Assembly (NCBI RefSeq): GCF_001425175.1
Contig: NZ_LMDV01000009.1
Location: 914,542-978,541 of the forward strand
Direction: 5' to 3'
DNA from: Nocardioides sp. Root1257
GTDB lineage: Bacteria; Actinomycetota; Actinomycetes; Propionibacteriales; Nocardioidaceae
Length of the DNA: 64,000 bases
In this document: positions 36,719-47,713 of the stretch, in pieces
Position numbering within the stretch: position 1 is the first letter of the stretch
How the letters are laid out: every line of letters starts with the position of its first letter
Notes under the pieces: model-generated
The model's input: the letters and a program-made list of their open reading frames with translations, nothing else
Told to the model about the DNA's origin: nothing
Database searches by the model: none
Made by a program: the position numbers and the translations under genes

Positions 36719-36725
36719 GTCGCAA

Positions 36726-36731
36726 ACGCTA
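36726..36731 (-). promoter_or_regulatory. -10 box for leaderless lysS
   Basis: On the minus strand TAGCGT is followed by seven bases and the ATG at 36718. Transcription should start on the start codon, which leaves the hairpins at 36763-36852 outside the mRNA. Confidence 0.5.
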
Positions 36732-36762
36732 CCGGCCGCGCACGTGGTCCCCGCACGTGGCT

Positions 36763-36852
36763 GGTGCCGGGGCCACCGCCCAGTGGCGGCCCCGGCACCT
36801 CACGACGCGGACGTCCCCCGAGCACGACCGCATCCCCCGATGTGGGTCGTGC
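36763..36852. other. Two strong hairpins between divergent promoters
   Basis: First hairpin: GGTGCCGGGGCC (36763-36774) with GGCCCCGGCACC (36788-36799), a perfect 12-bp stem with a 13-base loop. Second: GCACGACC (36822-36829) with GGTCGTGC (36845-36852), enclosing an inner CATC/GATG stem. They lie between the divergent lysS and HTH-regulator genes, upstream of both apparent start sites. They could be cruciforms, remnants of a terminator, or regulator sites. The CACGTG word also occurs twice nearby (36741-36760). Confidence 0.55.
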
Positions 36853-36922
36853 GCGGCTGGTCACGCCCCGAGAGCCCTCGCGGCCCGTCCACGCGTCGCC
36901 GGATCATGACATTGACCGTTCC

Positions 36923-36963
36923 GTGCCAGACCGAGCGAAGTGGCCTCTGGCACTAAGATGCCA
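36923..36963. promoter_or_regulatory. Operator-like repeats at start of HTH regulator gene
   Basis: GTGCCAGA (36923-36930) and TCTGGCAC (36946-36953) are perfect inverted copies 15 bases apart. A third half-site makes TGGCA (36948-36952) ctaaga TGCCA (36959-36963). TAAGAT (36954-36959), six bases before the ATG at 36966, is inside this set. Self-repression by the encoded regulator is a fair inference. Confidence 0.5.
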
Positions 36964-36965
36964 CC

Positions 36966-37949
36966 ATGGTCCTGTCCGGCGACGTGCTCACCGTGCTCGG
37001 CCATCCCGCCGCGCTCGAGGCGGCCTACCAGCGGCTGCGCCCCCAGTCGGGGCGCCAGGTCGCCCGGGTCGCCGCCGCCCTGCTCCGCTCACCGGAGGAG
37101 CTCCTCGACGACCTGGCGCCGCTCGTCGAGATCGGTGCGGTCCGGGTCCGGGGCACCGTCCTCGAGGTGGCGACCCCGGTCGAGCTGCTGCGCGGCGTCG
37201 TCGAGGGCCAGGCCGTGGTCGCGGGCCGCACCCAGGCGCTGCTCGAGGGCGTCGGGCGGGCCATCGAGCTCCTCGCCGCCGAGCAGCGGCTCTCGGTGAC
37301 CGGACGCGCCGGTGACAGCCAGCCGGTCGAGGGGGAGCTGTGGGTGGGCGGCGACGTCCTCGCCCGGGTGCGCGCCACCCTGCTCGGCACCACCGGCGAC
37401 CTCGCCTGGTTGCGGCCCGACCAGTGGCGCGGACCGCGGGAGGACCGGATGATCGAGCTGGTCGCCGAGGTCGTCGCGCAGGGCCGCAGGTCCCGGGCGA
37501 TCTACCCGGTCCGCGCGCTCCACGACGCCCCCGAGGTGCTCGCCGCCCGCCTCGGCGCCGGCGAGGAGATCCGGGTGCTGCCCGAGCTGCCGACCCGGCT
37601 GCTCGTGATCGGCGACACCCACGCCGTCGTGCCGGAGCCGCTCGGGCTTGCAGACCTGCCGCTGGCCGTGGTCCAGCAGCGAGGGCTCGTCCAGGCGATG
37701 GGCTCGTGGTTCGAGGAGCTGTGGGGTCGGGCCGCCGTACCGGCCCTCGACGCCGCGGAGCCGCGCCTGGACCTGCGCCAGTTCCTCCTCGAGCAGCTCG
37801 CCGCCGGCGCCCACGACGAGCAGATCGCGCGCAAGCTCGGCATCAGCCTGCGCACCGTCCGGCGCCGGGTCTCGGCCCTGATGACCGAGCTCGGTGCCGA
37901 CTCCCGCTTCCAGGCGGGCGTCGAGGCAGGGCGCCGCGGCTGGCTGTAG
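36966..37949 (+). CDS. HTH (LuxR-type) transcriptional regulator
   Basis: 327 residues. The C-terminal 65 residues are a LuxR-type helix-turn-helix (HDEQIARKLGISLRTVRRRV, about residues 279-298). The N-terminal part looks like a TrmB/winged-helix module (HPAALEAAYQRLRPQSGRQV, then PEELLDDLAPLVEIGAV). The middle is a sensor-like region with an RAIYPVRALHDAPEV segment, as in streptomycete LuxR-type regulators. No response-regulator receiver domain is present. The ATG is placed by TAAGAT six bases upstream. Confidence 0.85.
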   Translation: MVLSGDVLTVLGHPAALEAAYQRLRPQSGRQVARVAAALLRSPEELLDDLAPLVEIGAVRVRGTVLEVATPVELLRGVVEGQAVVAGRTQALLEGVGRAIELLAAEQRLSVTGRAGDSQPVEGELWVGGDVLARVRATLLGTTGDLAWLRPDQWRGPREDRMIELVAEVVAQGRRSRAIYPVRALHDAPEVLAARLGAGEEIRVLPELPTRLLVIGDTHAVVPEPLGLADLPLAVVQQRGLVQAMGSWFEELWGRAAVPALDAAEPRLDLRQFLLEQLAAGAHDEQIARKLGISLRTVRRRVSALMTELGADSRFQAGVEAGRRGWL

Positions 37950-37961
37950 GCCGGCGTCAGG

Positions 37962-40283
<2,322 letters not shown>

Positions 40284-40284
<1 letters not shown>

Positions 40285-41549
40285 TGAAGGTCCTCGTCAT
40301 CGGCACCGGCGGCCGCGAGCACGCGCTGGCGCTCGCGCTGTCCCTCGACCCCGCGGTCACCGAGGTGCACGCCGCACCCGGCAACCCCGGCATCGCGGAG
40401 GTCGCCACCCTGCACGACGTCGACCCGATGTCCGGGGCCTCCGTCGCCGACCTGGCCGTCGCGCTGGTCGTCGACCTGGTCGTCGTCGGTCCCGAGGCAC
40501 CGCTGGTCGCGGGCGTGGCGGACGCGGTGCGCGAGCGCGGCGTCGCGGTCTTCGGCCCGTCGCGGGCGGCCGCGCAGCTCGAGGGCTCGAAGGCGTTCTC
40601 CAAGGAGGTCATGGCCGCCGCCGGCGTGCCGACCGCCGGCTCGCGCACCTGCACCACCACCGCCGAGGTGGAGGCCGCGCTCGACGCCTTCGGTGCGCCG
40701 TACGTCGTGAAGGACGACGCCCTCGCCGCGGGCAAGGGCGTGGTCGTGACCCGCGACCGCGACGAAGCAATTGCGCACGCGGTGGCGTGTGGCCGCGTCG
40801 TCATCGAGGAGTTCCTCGACGGACCCGAGGTCTCGGTCTTCGCGATCTGCGACGGCACCACGGCGTACGCGCTCCAGCCGGCGCAGGACTTCAAGCGGAT
40901 CTACGACGGCGGCCGTGGCCCCAACACCGGCGGCATGGGCTCCTACACGCCGCTCACCTGGGCGCAGCCCGACCTGGCCGAGGTGACGCTCGAGCAGGTC
41001 GTGCGCCCGACGCTCGCCGAGATGGCCGACCGCGGGACGCCGTTCGTCGGGTGCCTGTACGTCGGCCTCGCGCTGACGGAGGCCGGTCCTCGCGTCATCG
41101 AGTTCAACGTCCGCTTCGGCGACCCCGACATCCAGCCGGTGCTGGCCGTGCTCGAGTCGCCGCTCGGCGTGCTGCTGGCGGCGGCGGCCGAGGGAAGGCT
41201 GGTCGACGTGCCGGCGCCGGTCTTCGGTGACGGAGCCGCCGTGACGGTGGTCCTGGCCTCGGCCGGCTACCCGGAGTCCTCCTCGAAGGGGGACGTCATC
41301 CGCGGGGTGGGCGCGGCGAACGGCGTCCACGACGTCGACGTGGTCCACGCCGGCACGGCCCTGTCGGGGGACTCGCTCGTCACCGCAGGCGGCCGCGTGG
41401 TCGCCGTACGGGCGCGCGGCTACGACGTCGACGACGCCCGGTCGCGGGCGTACGCCGCCGCCGACCTGATCACCTTCGACGGCCTGCAGCGCCGCACCGA
41501 CATCGCGGCCGAGCCCCTCGGTGTGGTCGAGGGCGCCTCCGTCCGTTGA
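40284..41549 (+). CDS. purD: Phosphoribosylamine-glycine ligase
   Basis: 421 residues of the ATP-grasp GARS family. The N-domain starts VLVIGTGGREHALA, and GGRGPNTGGMGSYTP and EFNVRFGDPD mark the ATP-grasp region. It performs step 2 of purine synthesis. The ATG shares one base with the purA stop. The last codons (41540 on) are part of the left arm of the large palindrome that fills the gap to purB. Confidence 0.97.
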
Positions 41550-41642
41550 ATCGAGACTTCTGACGCTTGAATCCAGAGTTTTCTCCGGATTCAAGCGTCA
41601 CAACTCCCGACTCGACCGTCAGAACTCTCGACTCAACGGACG
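41540..41642. repeat. 21-nt-unit nested palindrome between purD and purB
   Basis: The outer arms 41540-41565 and 41617-41642 pair at 24 of 26 bases. The inner arms TGACGCTTGAATCC (41561-41574) and GGATTCAAGCGTCA (41587-41600) pair perfectly. On the plus strand two adjacent 21-base units (41595-41615 and 41616-41636, ending ACTCGA/ACTCAA) are 17/21 identical. Inverted units lie at 41546-41566 and 41567-41587. It begins inside the end of purD and finishes two bases before the GGGAGG ribosome site of purB. It could be an interspersed repeat or a regulatory RNA fold. Confidence 0.8.
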
Positions 41643-41658
41643 TGGGAGGATGAAGCAC

Positions 41659-43077
41659 GTGACCGTGCCGAACATCCTCGCGACCCGCTACGCCTCCGCC
41701 GAGCTGCGGGAGATCTGGTCGCCGGAGCACAAGATCGTGCTCGAGCGGCAGCTGTGGATCGCGGTGCTGGAGGCCCAGCGCGACCTCGGCATCGACGTGC
41801 CGGACGGCGTCATCGAGGCCTACCGCGACGTCGTCGCCAAGGTCGACCTCGAGTCGATCGCGGCGCGCGAGCGGATCACCCGCCACGACGTCAAGGCGCG
41901 GATCGAGGAGTTCTCCGCGCTCGCCGGGCACGAGCACATCCACAAGGGCATGACGAGCCGCGACCTGACCGAGAACGTCGAGCAGCTCCAGGTCCGCCAG
42001 TCCCTGGCCCTGGTCCGCGACCGCGCCGTCGCCGCGCTGGGCCGCCTCGGCCGCCTGGCCGCCGAGCACGAGACCACCGTGATGGCCGGCCGCTCCCACA
42101 ACGTCGCCGCGCAGGCGACCACGCTCGGCAAGCGGTTCGCGACCGTCGCCGACGAGATGCTGATCGCGCTCGACCGGATCGAGGGCCTGCTGGCCCGCTA
42201 CCCGCTGCGCGGGATCAAGGGCCCGATGGGCACCGCGCAGGACATGCTCGACCTGCTCGACGGCGACGCCGCCAAGCTCGAGCAGCTCGAGGAGCGGGTC
42301 GCGGCGCACCTCGGCTTCGAGCACGTGCTCACCAGCGTCGGTCAGGTCTACCCGCGCTCGCTCGACTTCGACGTCGTCTCCTCGCTGGTCCAGCTGGTCG
42401 CCGGCCCCTCCAACCTCGCCACCACGATCCGCCTGATGGCCGGCAACGAGCTGGTCACCGAGGGGTTCAAGGAGGGCCAGGTCGGCTCGTCCGCCATGCC
42501 GCACAAGATGAACAGCCGCTCCGCCGAGCGGGTCAACGGCCTCTCCGTCGTGCTCCGCGGCCACCTCTCCATGATCGGTGAGCTCGCCGGCGACCAGTGG
42601 AACGAGGGCGACGTCTCCGACTCCGTCGTACGCCGGGTGGCGCTGCCGGACGCGTTCTTCGCCGCCGACGGGCTCTTCGAGACGTTCCTGACGGTGCTCG
42701 ACGAGTTCGGCGCCTTCCCGGCCGTGATCCAGCGCGAGCTGGACCGCTACCTGCCGTTCCTCTCGACGACCAAGGTGCTGATGGCCGCGGTCCGCAACGG
42801 CGTGGGCCGCGAGGCCGCGCACGAGGCGATCAAGGAGGCGGCGGTCGGCACCGCCCTCGACATGCGCCAGGGCCAGGCCGACAACGACGTCTTCGCCCGC
42901 CTCGCCGCCGACGCCCGGCTCGGCCTCACCGAGGACCAGCTCGCGTCGCTGGTCGCCGAGCCGATCACGTTCACCGGCGCCGCCGTCGCCCAGGTCCAGA
43001 CGGTCGTGCGCCGGGTCGCCGAGGTCGCCGCCCGGCACCCCGAGGCCGCGGCGTACTCGCCCGGCGGCATCCTCTAG
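41659..43077 (+). CDS. purB: Adenylosuccinate lyase
   Basis: 472 residues of the fumarase/aspartase superfamily. The signature loop is GSSAMPHKMNSRSAER, with TSRDLTENVEQ and GRSHNVAAQ as the other conserved regions. It acts twice in purine synthesis, on SAICAR and on adenylosuccinate. I choose the GTG at 41659, which has GGGAGG nine bases upstream; the ATG at 41650 would overlap that ribosome site. It follows purD after a structured gap of about 110 bases. Confidence 0.95.
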   Translation: MTVPNILATRYASAELREIWSPEHKIVLERQLWIAVLEAQRDLGIDVPDGVIEAYRDVVAKVDLESIAARERITRHDVKARIEEFSALAGHEHIHKGMTSRDLTENVEQLQVRQSLALVRDRAVAALGRLGRLAAEHETTVMAGRSHNVAAQATTLGKRFATVADEMLIALDRIEGLLARYPLRGIKGPMGTAQDMLDLLDGDAAKLEQLEERVAAHLGFEHVLTSVGQVYPRSLDFDVVSSLVQLVAGPSNLATTIRLMAGNELVTEGFKEGQVGSSAMPHKMNSRSAERVNGLSVVLRGHLSMIGELAGDQWNEGDVSDSVVRRVALPDAFFAADGLFETFLTVLDEFGAFPAVIQRELDRYLPFLSTTKVLMAAVRNGVGREAAHEAIKEAAVGTALDMRQGQADNDVFARLAADARLGLTEDQLASLVAEPITFTGAAVAQVQTVVRRVAEVAARHPEAAAYSPGGIL

Positions 43078-43116
43078 GACTGCAACGCCAGGGCGACTGC
43101 CGGACATGAGCGTGGC

Positions 43117-43674
43117 ATGACGGAGAGTCGCGAGGAGACCTACCGCCGGCTGTACGGCACGCACTTCGACGCGGTGCTCGGCTACGCGCTCCGGCGTACC
43201 GACCGGCCCGAGGACGCCGCGGACGTCACCGCCGAGACGTTCCTCGTCGCCTGGCGCCGGCTCGCGCACGTGCCGTCCGGGACGGAGACTCGCCCCTGGC
43301 TGTACGGCGTGGCGCGGCGGGTCCTCGCCAACCACCGCCGCGGTGACCACCGCCGGACCGCGCTCGGTGGCCGGCTGCGCAAGGAGCTCGCGAGCTCGGT
43401 GCCCGACGCCAGCGACGACGTGGTGCAGCGCGCGGACGTCACCGAGGCGATGCGCCGGCTGAGCGCCCGCGACCAGGAGGTGCTCGAGCTGCACCTGTGG
43501 GAGGGGCTCGAGCCCCGCGAGATCGCCGAGGTCCTCGGCCTCACCACGGTGGTCGTGCGGCCCCGGCTCTCCCGGGCCCGGGCCCGCCTGCGCGACCTGC
43601 TCGGCAACGATCCCGAGCCACCCGGACATCTCTCCTCCCGACAGTCACAGCTCACCCGGAAGGAGCGCTCATGA
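43117..43674 (+). CDS. ECF-type RNA polymerase sigma factor
   Basis: 185 residues. Region 2 is in FDAVLGYALRRTDRPEDAAD and the following FLVAWRRL. Region 4 is in LSARDQEVLELHLWEGLEPR and the HTH AEVLGLTTVVVRPRLSRARA. The partner membrane protein starts in the ATGA overlap at 43671. Here the sigma gene precedes its partner, unlike the pair at 28394-29724. The signal it answers is unknown. Confidence 0.9.
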   Translation: MTESREETYRRLYGTHFDAVLGYALRRTDRPEDAADVTAETFLVAWRRLAHVPSGTETRPWLYGVARRVLANHRRGDHRRTALGGRLRKELASSVPDASDDVVQRADVTEAMRRLSARDQEVLELHLWEGLEPREIAEVLGLTTVVVRPRLSRARARLRDLLGNDPEPPGHLSSRQSQLTRKERS

Positions 43675-44687
43675 ACCCCCTGCTCACCGACGACGCCGTC
43701 GCCGACCTGCCGCTCCACGCCGGGCGGGCCGACCTCCTGGAGGAGATCATGAGCACGCCCGTCCTCGACGACCGACCGGTCCGCACCGACGCCCCCCGAC
43801 GCCGTACGACGTGGCTGGTGCCGGTCGCCGCGGCCGCCGCGGTCCTCGCCCTGATCGCCGGCAGCGCGTGGTTGGTCGGTGGCCTCGGCCTGCGGGGTCC
43901 CGAGGTCGCCGGCGGCTCCGGCGTCTACCGGGCGATCCTCGACGCGCCGGGCTGGACGGTCGAGAGCGTCAACGCCGACGACGACTCCGGCGAGCTCACC
44001 TACGTGAACGGCGACCGGCAGTTCGAGATCAGCTGGTACCCCGCCTCCGAGTACGCGGGCTACGTCGAGGACCGCCGCCACATCACCGCGACGCCGACCG
44101 ACGGGCAGCCGATCGAGGTCCTCGGCCGGGACGCGCTGATGTGGATGTACGACGGTGCCGGTCCCACCGCCATCCGCGACGTGGCAGACGGCCACTTCCT
44201 CGAGCTGCGCGGCAAGACGATGACCACCGCGGCGTACCTCGCGCTGCTCGACGACGTCCGCCTGGTCGACCGCGACGCGTTCGCGGCAGCGATGCCGTCG
44301 TCGTACGCCGACGGCACCGCCCGGCAGGCGGCGCTCGACGTCGTGCTGGCCGAGCTCCGGGACTACGTGCACCCCCTGATCCCGCCGGCCAGCCAGCGCT
44401 CGGGCTTCTCCTCGAACCAGGACGACCCAGACCTGCTGGGCGTCGAGGTCGCACGCGACGTCGCCTGCGAGTGGCTCTCCGAGTACGTCGAGGCCCGGCG
44501 GGTCGACAGCGACCGGCGCGCCCAGCGGGCCGCCGGCATCCTCACGACCGTCCGAGAGTGGCCGGTCCTGCAGGAGGCCACGGGCGCCGGCGCGGAGGAG
44601 GCCGAGGCGATCTGGGGGTACGCCGACCAGGTGCTCGCGGGCGAGACGCCGTCGGGCTACGCCAAGGACCTCGGCTGCGCGGGCTGA
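43671..44687 (+). CDS. Membrane protein paired with sigma factor (CU044_5270-like)
   Basis: 338 residues with a cytosolic N-terminus of about 45 residues, one transmembrane helix (about 48-66) and a large extracytoplasmic domain. The gene arrangement and the N-terminal LLEEIMSTP motif resemble CU044_5270-type proteins that accompany ECF sigma factors in streptomycetes; this is pattern memory, not a proven match. A role in controlling the sigma factor is inferred from the ATGA overlap. No zinc-binding anti-sigma motif is seen. Confidence 0.7.
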   Translation: MNPLLTDDAVADLPLHAGRADLLEEIMSTPVLDDRPVRTDAPRRRTTWLVPVAAAAAVLALIAGSAWLVGGLGLRGPEVAGGSGVYRAILDAPGWTVESVNADDDSGELTYVNGDRQFEISWYPASEYAGYVEDRRHITATPTDGQPIEVLGRDALMWMYDGAGPTAIRDVADGHFLELRGKTMTTAAYLALLDDVRLVDRDAFAAAMPSSYADGTARQAALDVVLAELRDYVHPLIPPASQRSGFSSNQDDPDLLGVEVARDVACEWLSEYVEARRVDSDRRAQRAAGILTTVREWPVLQEATGAGAEEAEAIWGYADQVLAGETPSGYAKDLGCAG

Positions 44688-44688
44688 G

Positions 44689-46104
44689 CTAGGAGGTCCG
44701 GGCCTGCCGCAGCGACCGGATCGCCATCAGCAGCGCCAGCGAGACCAGGGCGGCTCCGGTGAGCAGCGCGGCGCGGAAGCCGGAGAGCTGGTAGGTGGTC
44801 ACCAGCACGGCCGCGCCGATCGAGGCGCCGATGCGCTGGCCGGTCTGCAGGGCACCGCCGGCGGCGCCGCCCATCCGCGGTGGCACCTCGGAGAGCGTCA
44901 GCGTCATGTTCGGGGAGACGACCGCGCCGGCGCCGAGGCCGGCCAGCAGCAGCGTCGGGGCGAGCCACGGCCAGACCGGGTCGTGGCCCGGCACGAGCAG
45001 GGCGACCAGGACGACGCCGAGGATCATCGTCGTGAGCGCGCCGACGGTGAGTCGGCGGCCGAGGTCGGAGACGACGCGGCCGGCCAGCGGGGCGCTCACC
45101 GCCGAGCCGAGCGCGAACGGCATCAGCAGCAGGCCGGCCTCGAGGGGCGTCGAGCCGAGCCCGTCCTGCAGGTAGAGCGAGGTCACCAGCAGCACCCCGG
45201 TGAAGCCGGTGAAGTAGAGCGCTCCGACGGCCAGCCCGTTGACGTAGCCCGGCAGGCTGCGCAGCAGGCGCAGGTCCAGCAGCGGCGGGTGCCCGCGCCG
45301 CGCCGTACGCCGCTCCCACGCGACGAAGGCCCAGCCGAAGACCGGGACGCCGGCGAGCAGCAGCAGCGGGAGCCGGGCGCCGCCCTCGACCCGGACGACC
45401 GGGTAGAGCAGGCAGAGCACGGTGGCCCCGAGGAGCAGCGCACCCGGCACGTCGATCCGGTTGTCGGCCGGCTCGGTGCGCGGCGTACGACGGGGCACCA
45501 TCGCCATGACCGCGACCATCGCGACGAGCCCGATCGGGACGTTGACCAGGAAGAGCCACCGCCAGCCGTCGTCCTCGCCCGCGACGGCGATGATCAGGCC
45601 TCCGAGGACCGGTCCGACGGCGGACGAGACGGAGACCGTCAGCCCGAAGACGCCGAACGCGCGACCGCGCTCCGCCCCGCGGAAGAGCTGCTGGATCAGG
45701 CCGGAGTTCTGCGGCGTCAGCAGCCCGGCGCTGGCGCCCTGGGCGAGCCGGGCGAGCACCACGAGCGCGGCGTTCGGTGCGAAGCCCACCGCCGCGCTGG
45801 AGACGATGAAGCAGGCCAGCCCGATCAGCATCAGGCGGCGTCGGCCGTACGCGTCGCCGAGCCGACCGCCGGCGACCAGGGTGAGGCCGAACGCCAGCGC
45901 GTACCCGGACACGACCCACTGGATGGTGCCGGCCGAGGTGTGCAGACCCTCCTGCATCGAGGGGATCGCGACGTTGACGATCGAGACGTCCAGCAGCGCC
46001 ATGAACCCGATGACGAGCGAGACGCCGAGGATCCGCCAGCGCCGCGGGTCCGGCTCGTACTGGGGCTCGTCGACACAGGGTGCGTCGACGGCGTGCTCGG
46101 TCAC
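44689..46104 (-). CDS. MFS drug transporter, DHA2 family
   Basis: 471 residues with 14 helices. The first is ALLDVSIVNVAIPSMQEGLH, motif A is GRLGDAYGRRRLMLIG, and motif C is GPVLGGLIIA. It exports drugs or metabolites. I choose the GTG at 46104; an ATG at 46137 would add 11 residues. It is convergent with the sigma partner gene and divergent from acylphosphatase. This is the second of three DHA2 pumps in the window. Confidence 0.9.
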   Translation of the reverse strand: MTEHAVDAPCVDEPQYEPDPRRWRILGVSLVIGFMALLDVSIVNVAIPSMQEGLHTSAGTIQWVVSGYALAFGLTLVAGGRLGDAYGRRRLMLIGLACFIVSSAAVGFAPNAALVVLARLAQGASAGLLTPQNSGLIQQLFRGAERGRAFGVFGLTVSVSSAVGPVLGGLIIAVAGEDDGWRWLFLVNVPIGLVAMVAVMAMVPRRTPRTEPADNRIDVPGALLLGATVLCLLYPVVRVEGGARLPLLLLAGVPVFGWAFVAWERRTARRGHPPLLDLRLLRSLPGYVNGLAVGALYFTGFTGVLLVTSLYLQDGLGSTPLEAGLLLMPFALGSAVSAPLAGRVVSDLGRRLTVGALTTMILGVVLVALLVPGHDPVWPWLAPTLLLAGLGAGAVVSPNMTLTLSEVPPRMGGAAGGALQTGQRIGASIGAAVLVTTYQLSGFRAALLTGAALVSLALLMAIRSLRQARTS

Positions 46105-46160
46105 GCTCTCACCGTGCCCGATGGGTGGTGGGCGCATCCGCGGGCGGGCAGGATGTGGGG

Positions 46161-46433
46161 ATGACGAGAGCCGTCCGCGCCGTCGTCACCGGGCGCGTGC
46201 AGGGCGTGTCGTTCCGTGCGTACGCCGAGCAGGAGGCACGCCGGGTGGGTGTGACGGGCTGGGTGCGCAACGAGCCGGACGGGTCGGTCGCCGCCCACGT
46301 GGAGGGCGACGACGAAGCCGTCGACGCCCTGGTGGCCTGGCTGCGGCACGGCCCCCGGCTCGCGGTTGTCGAGCACGTCGACGTCCGCGACGCGGAGGCG
46401 GTCGGCGCGAGCTCGTTCGAGGTCCGCTACTGA
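46161..46433 (+). CDS. acyP: Acylphosphatase
   Basis: 90 residues, standard length. The anion loop GRVQGVSFRAYAEQEA carries the catalytic Arg, and GWVRNEPDGSVAAHVEG the catalytic Asn. The usual GV(G/R)FR is GVSFR here. It hydrolyses acyl phosphates such as carbamoyl phosphate. CAGGAT lies six bases before the ATG. Confidence 0.95.
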   Translation: MTRAVRAVVTGRVQGVSFRAYAEQEARRVGVTGWVRNEPDGSVAAHVEGDDEAVDALVAWLRHGPRLAVVEHVDVRDAEAVGASSFEVRY

Positions 46434-46437
46434 CCGC

Positions 46438-47052
46438 TCACGCCCGGGCGTGACCGCCCCAGTTGGCGAGCTTGGTCGCCACGGTGTGCAGGTCGGCGCG
46501 CCAGACGGTCTCGTCGACCGGCGGCAGGATGGCGTCCCACTCGACCGCGAAGGACCCCTTGATCTGCTCGAACCCCGCGGGCCGCGCGAAGAACCAGACG
46601 TGGAAGTGGGCCGAGCCGTCGCCCCAGCGGTTGACGTGGACGCGGCCGATGCCGTCCAGGCCCTGGATGATCCGGACCAGGCGGTTGCAGATCCGGCCGA
46701 ACGTCGAGGCCTGGTCGTCGTCGAAGTCGCCGGCGTCCATGTGCTCGCGCGAGTGCAGGACCACGACCATGGGCAGCCCGCTCGGCTCGCCGTCGTGGGT
46801 GAGGATCCAGTCGTCGTCCTCCCACACGATCCGGTCCTCGGGGACGCCGGCGCACACGCGGCAGGGGGCGCCGCCCTCGTCGCCCTCGCGGGGCGCGGCG
46901 GGAGCGGGCGCGTCGAGCGCCTTCGGGGCGAGGGCCCCGTCGACGACCTCCCACGGGAAGACGTCCCACCCGGTGATCTCCGGGGCGGGCAGCCGTCCGT
47001 CGGCAGCGGCGGCGAGGACGCGGGCGTGGATCTGGGATGCAGACTCCGGCAT
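46438..47052 (-). CDS. HIT-like protein with CxxC motif
   Basis: 204 residues that look like a HIT/GalT-type nucleotide hydrolase or transferase. The core strand SGLPMVVVLHSREHMDAGDF and the helix FGRICNRLVRIIQ fit. The HIT triad appears as AHFHVWFFA, in which the third His is Trp. An upstream CRVC pair may bind zinc, as in GalT-like proteins. The enzymatic role is therefore uncertain. The substrate could be a nucleotide-sugar. Confidence 0.68.
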   Translation of the reverse strand: MPESASQIHARVLAAAADGRLPAPEITGWDVFPWEVVDGALAPKALDAPAPAAPREGDEGGAPCRVCAGVPEDRIVWEDDDWILTHDGEPSGLPMVVVLHSREHMDAGDFDDDQASTFGRICNRLVRIIQGLDGIGRVHVNRWGDGSAHFHVWFFARPAGFEQIKGSFAVEWDAILPPVDETVWRADLHTVATKLANWGGHARA

Positions 47053-47111
47053 GGCCTCATGCTGCCAGCCCGACTTGCGCCGTACGGCGGCACCCCCGGA
47101 CGATCGAGCCC

Positions 47112-47672
47112 ATGACTGCTCCCGTCACCGTCTCGATCACCCGGACCGTCAGCCCCGGCCACCACGACGAGATGGTGGCCTGGATCCGTGCCGGCTCGGC
47201 GCTCGCGGCCCGATTCGAGGGCTTCCTCGGCTCCGGCTGGGTGCGGCCGTCGACGGGGTCGGAGGAGTGGCACATGCTCTACCGCTTCGCCGATGACGCT
47301 GCGCTCGCGACCTGGGAGGCGTCCCCGCAGCGCGAGTGGTGGCTGGGCGCCGCCCAGGGGTTGGTCGGCGAGTCGAGCATCGAGCGCCGGACCGGCATCG
47401 AGGGCTGGTTCGACCCGCCCGCGACGTACGACGTCGAGGACCTGCGGCCCACCCCGCCGGCGCCGCCGCGGTGGAAGCAGGCGTGCGTGATCTTCCTCGT
47501 CTTCTTCCCGCTCAGCGTCCTCGCCAACTGGGGCGCGAGCCACACGATCTCGGGCCTCCCGCTCGTCCTCCGCGTGCTGTGCACGGTCCTGGTGATGACC
47601 CCGGTGATGACGTACGTCGCCCTGCCGTGGATCACCAAGCGGATGGAGTGGTGGCTCCGGCCCTCCTCTTGA
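47112..47672 (+). CDS. ABM-domain protein with two C-terminal membrane helices
   Basis: 186 residues. The N-terminal half is an antibiotic-biosynthesis-monooxygenase-like dimeric alpha/beta barrel (SITRTVSPGHHDEMVAWIRA, then HMLYRFADDAALATWEASPQ). Residues about 118-138 and 150-170 are transmembrane helices. This layout is a known actinobacterial type of unknown function, perhaps a membrane-tethered heme- or quinone-related enzyme. The ATG lies 60 bases from the divergent HIT-like gene. Confidence 0.85.
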   Translation: MTAPVTVSITRTVSPGHHDEMVAWIRAGSALAARFEGFLGSGWVRPSTGSEEWHMLYRFADDAALATWEASPQREWWLGAAQGLVGESSIERRTGIEGWFDPPATYDVEDLRPTPPAPPRWKQACVIFLVFFPLSVLANWGASHTISGLPLVLRVLCTVLVMTPVMTYVALPWITKRMEWWLRPSS

Positions 47673-47713
47673 CGTCGAGGTTTCTCCCTCGAGGGCCCGG
47701 GCAGGGGACCTGC

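Noticed and set aside
36763-36852. T-box or leader attenuator for lysS
   Set aside because: A -10 box seven bases before the lysS ATG places transcription start on the start codon, and no T-box anticodon loop or antiterminator sequence is visible.
41470-43629. A 719-codon minus-strand frame
   Set aside because: It is antisense to purB and the sigma factor gene; no family-like segments.
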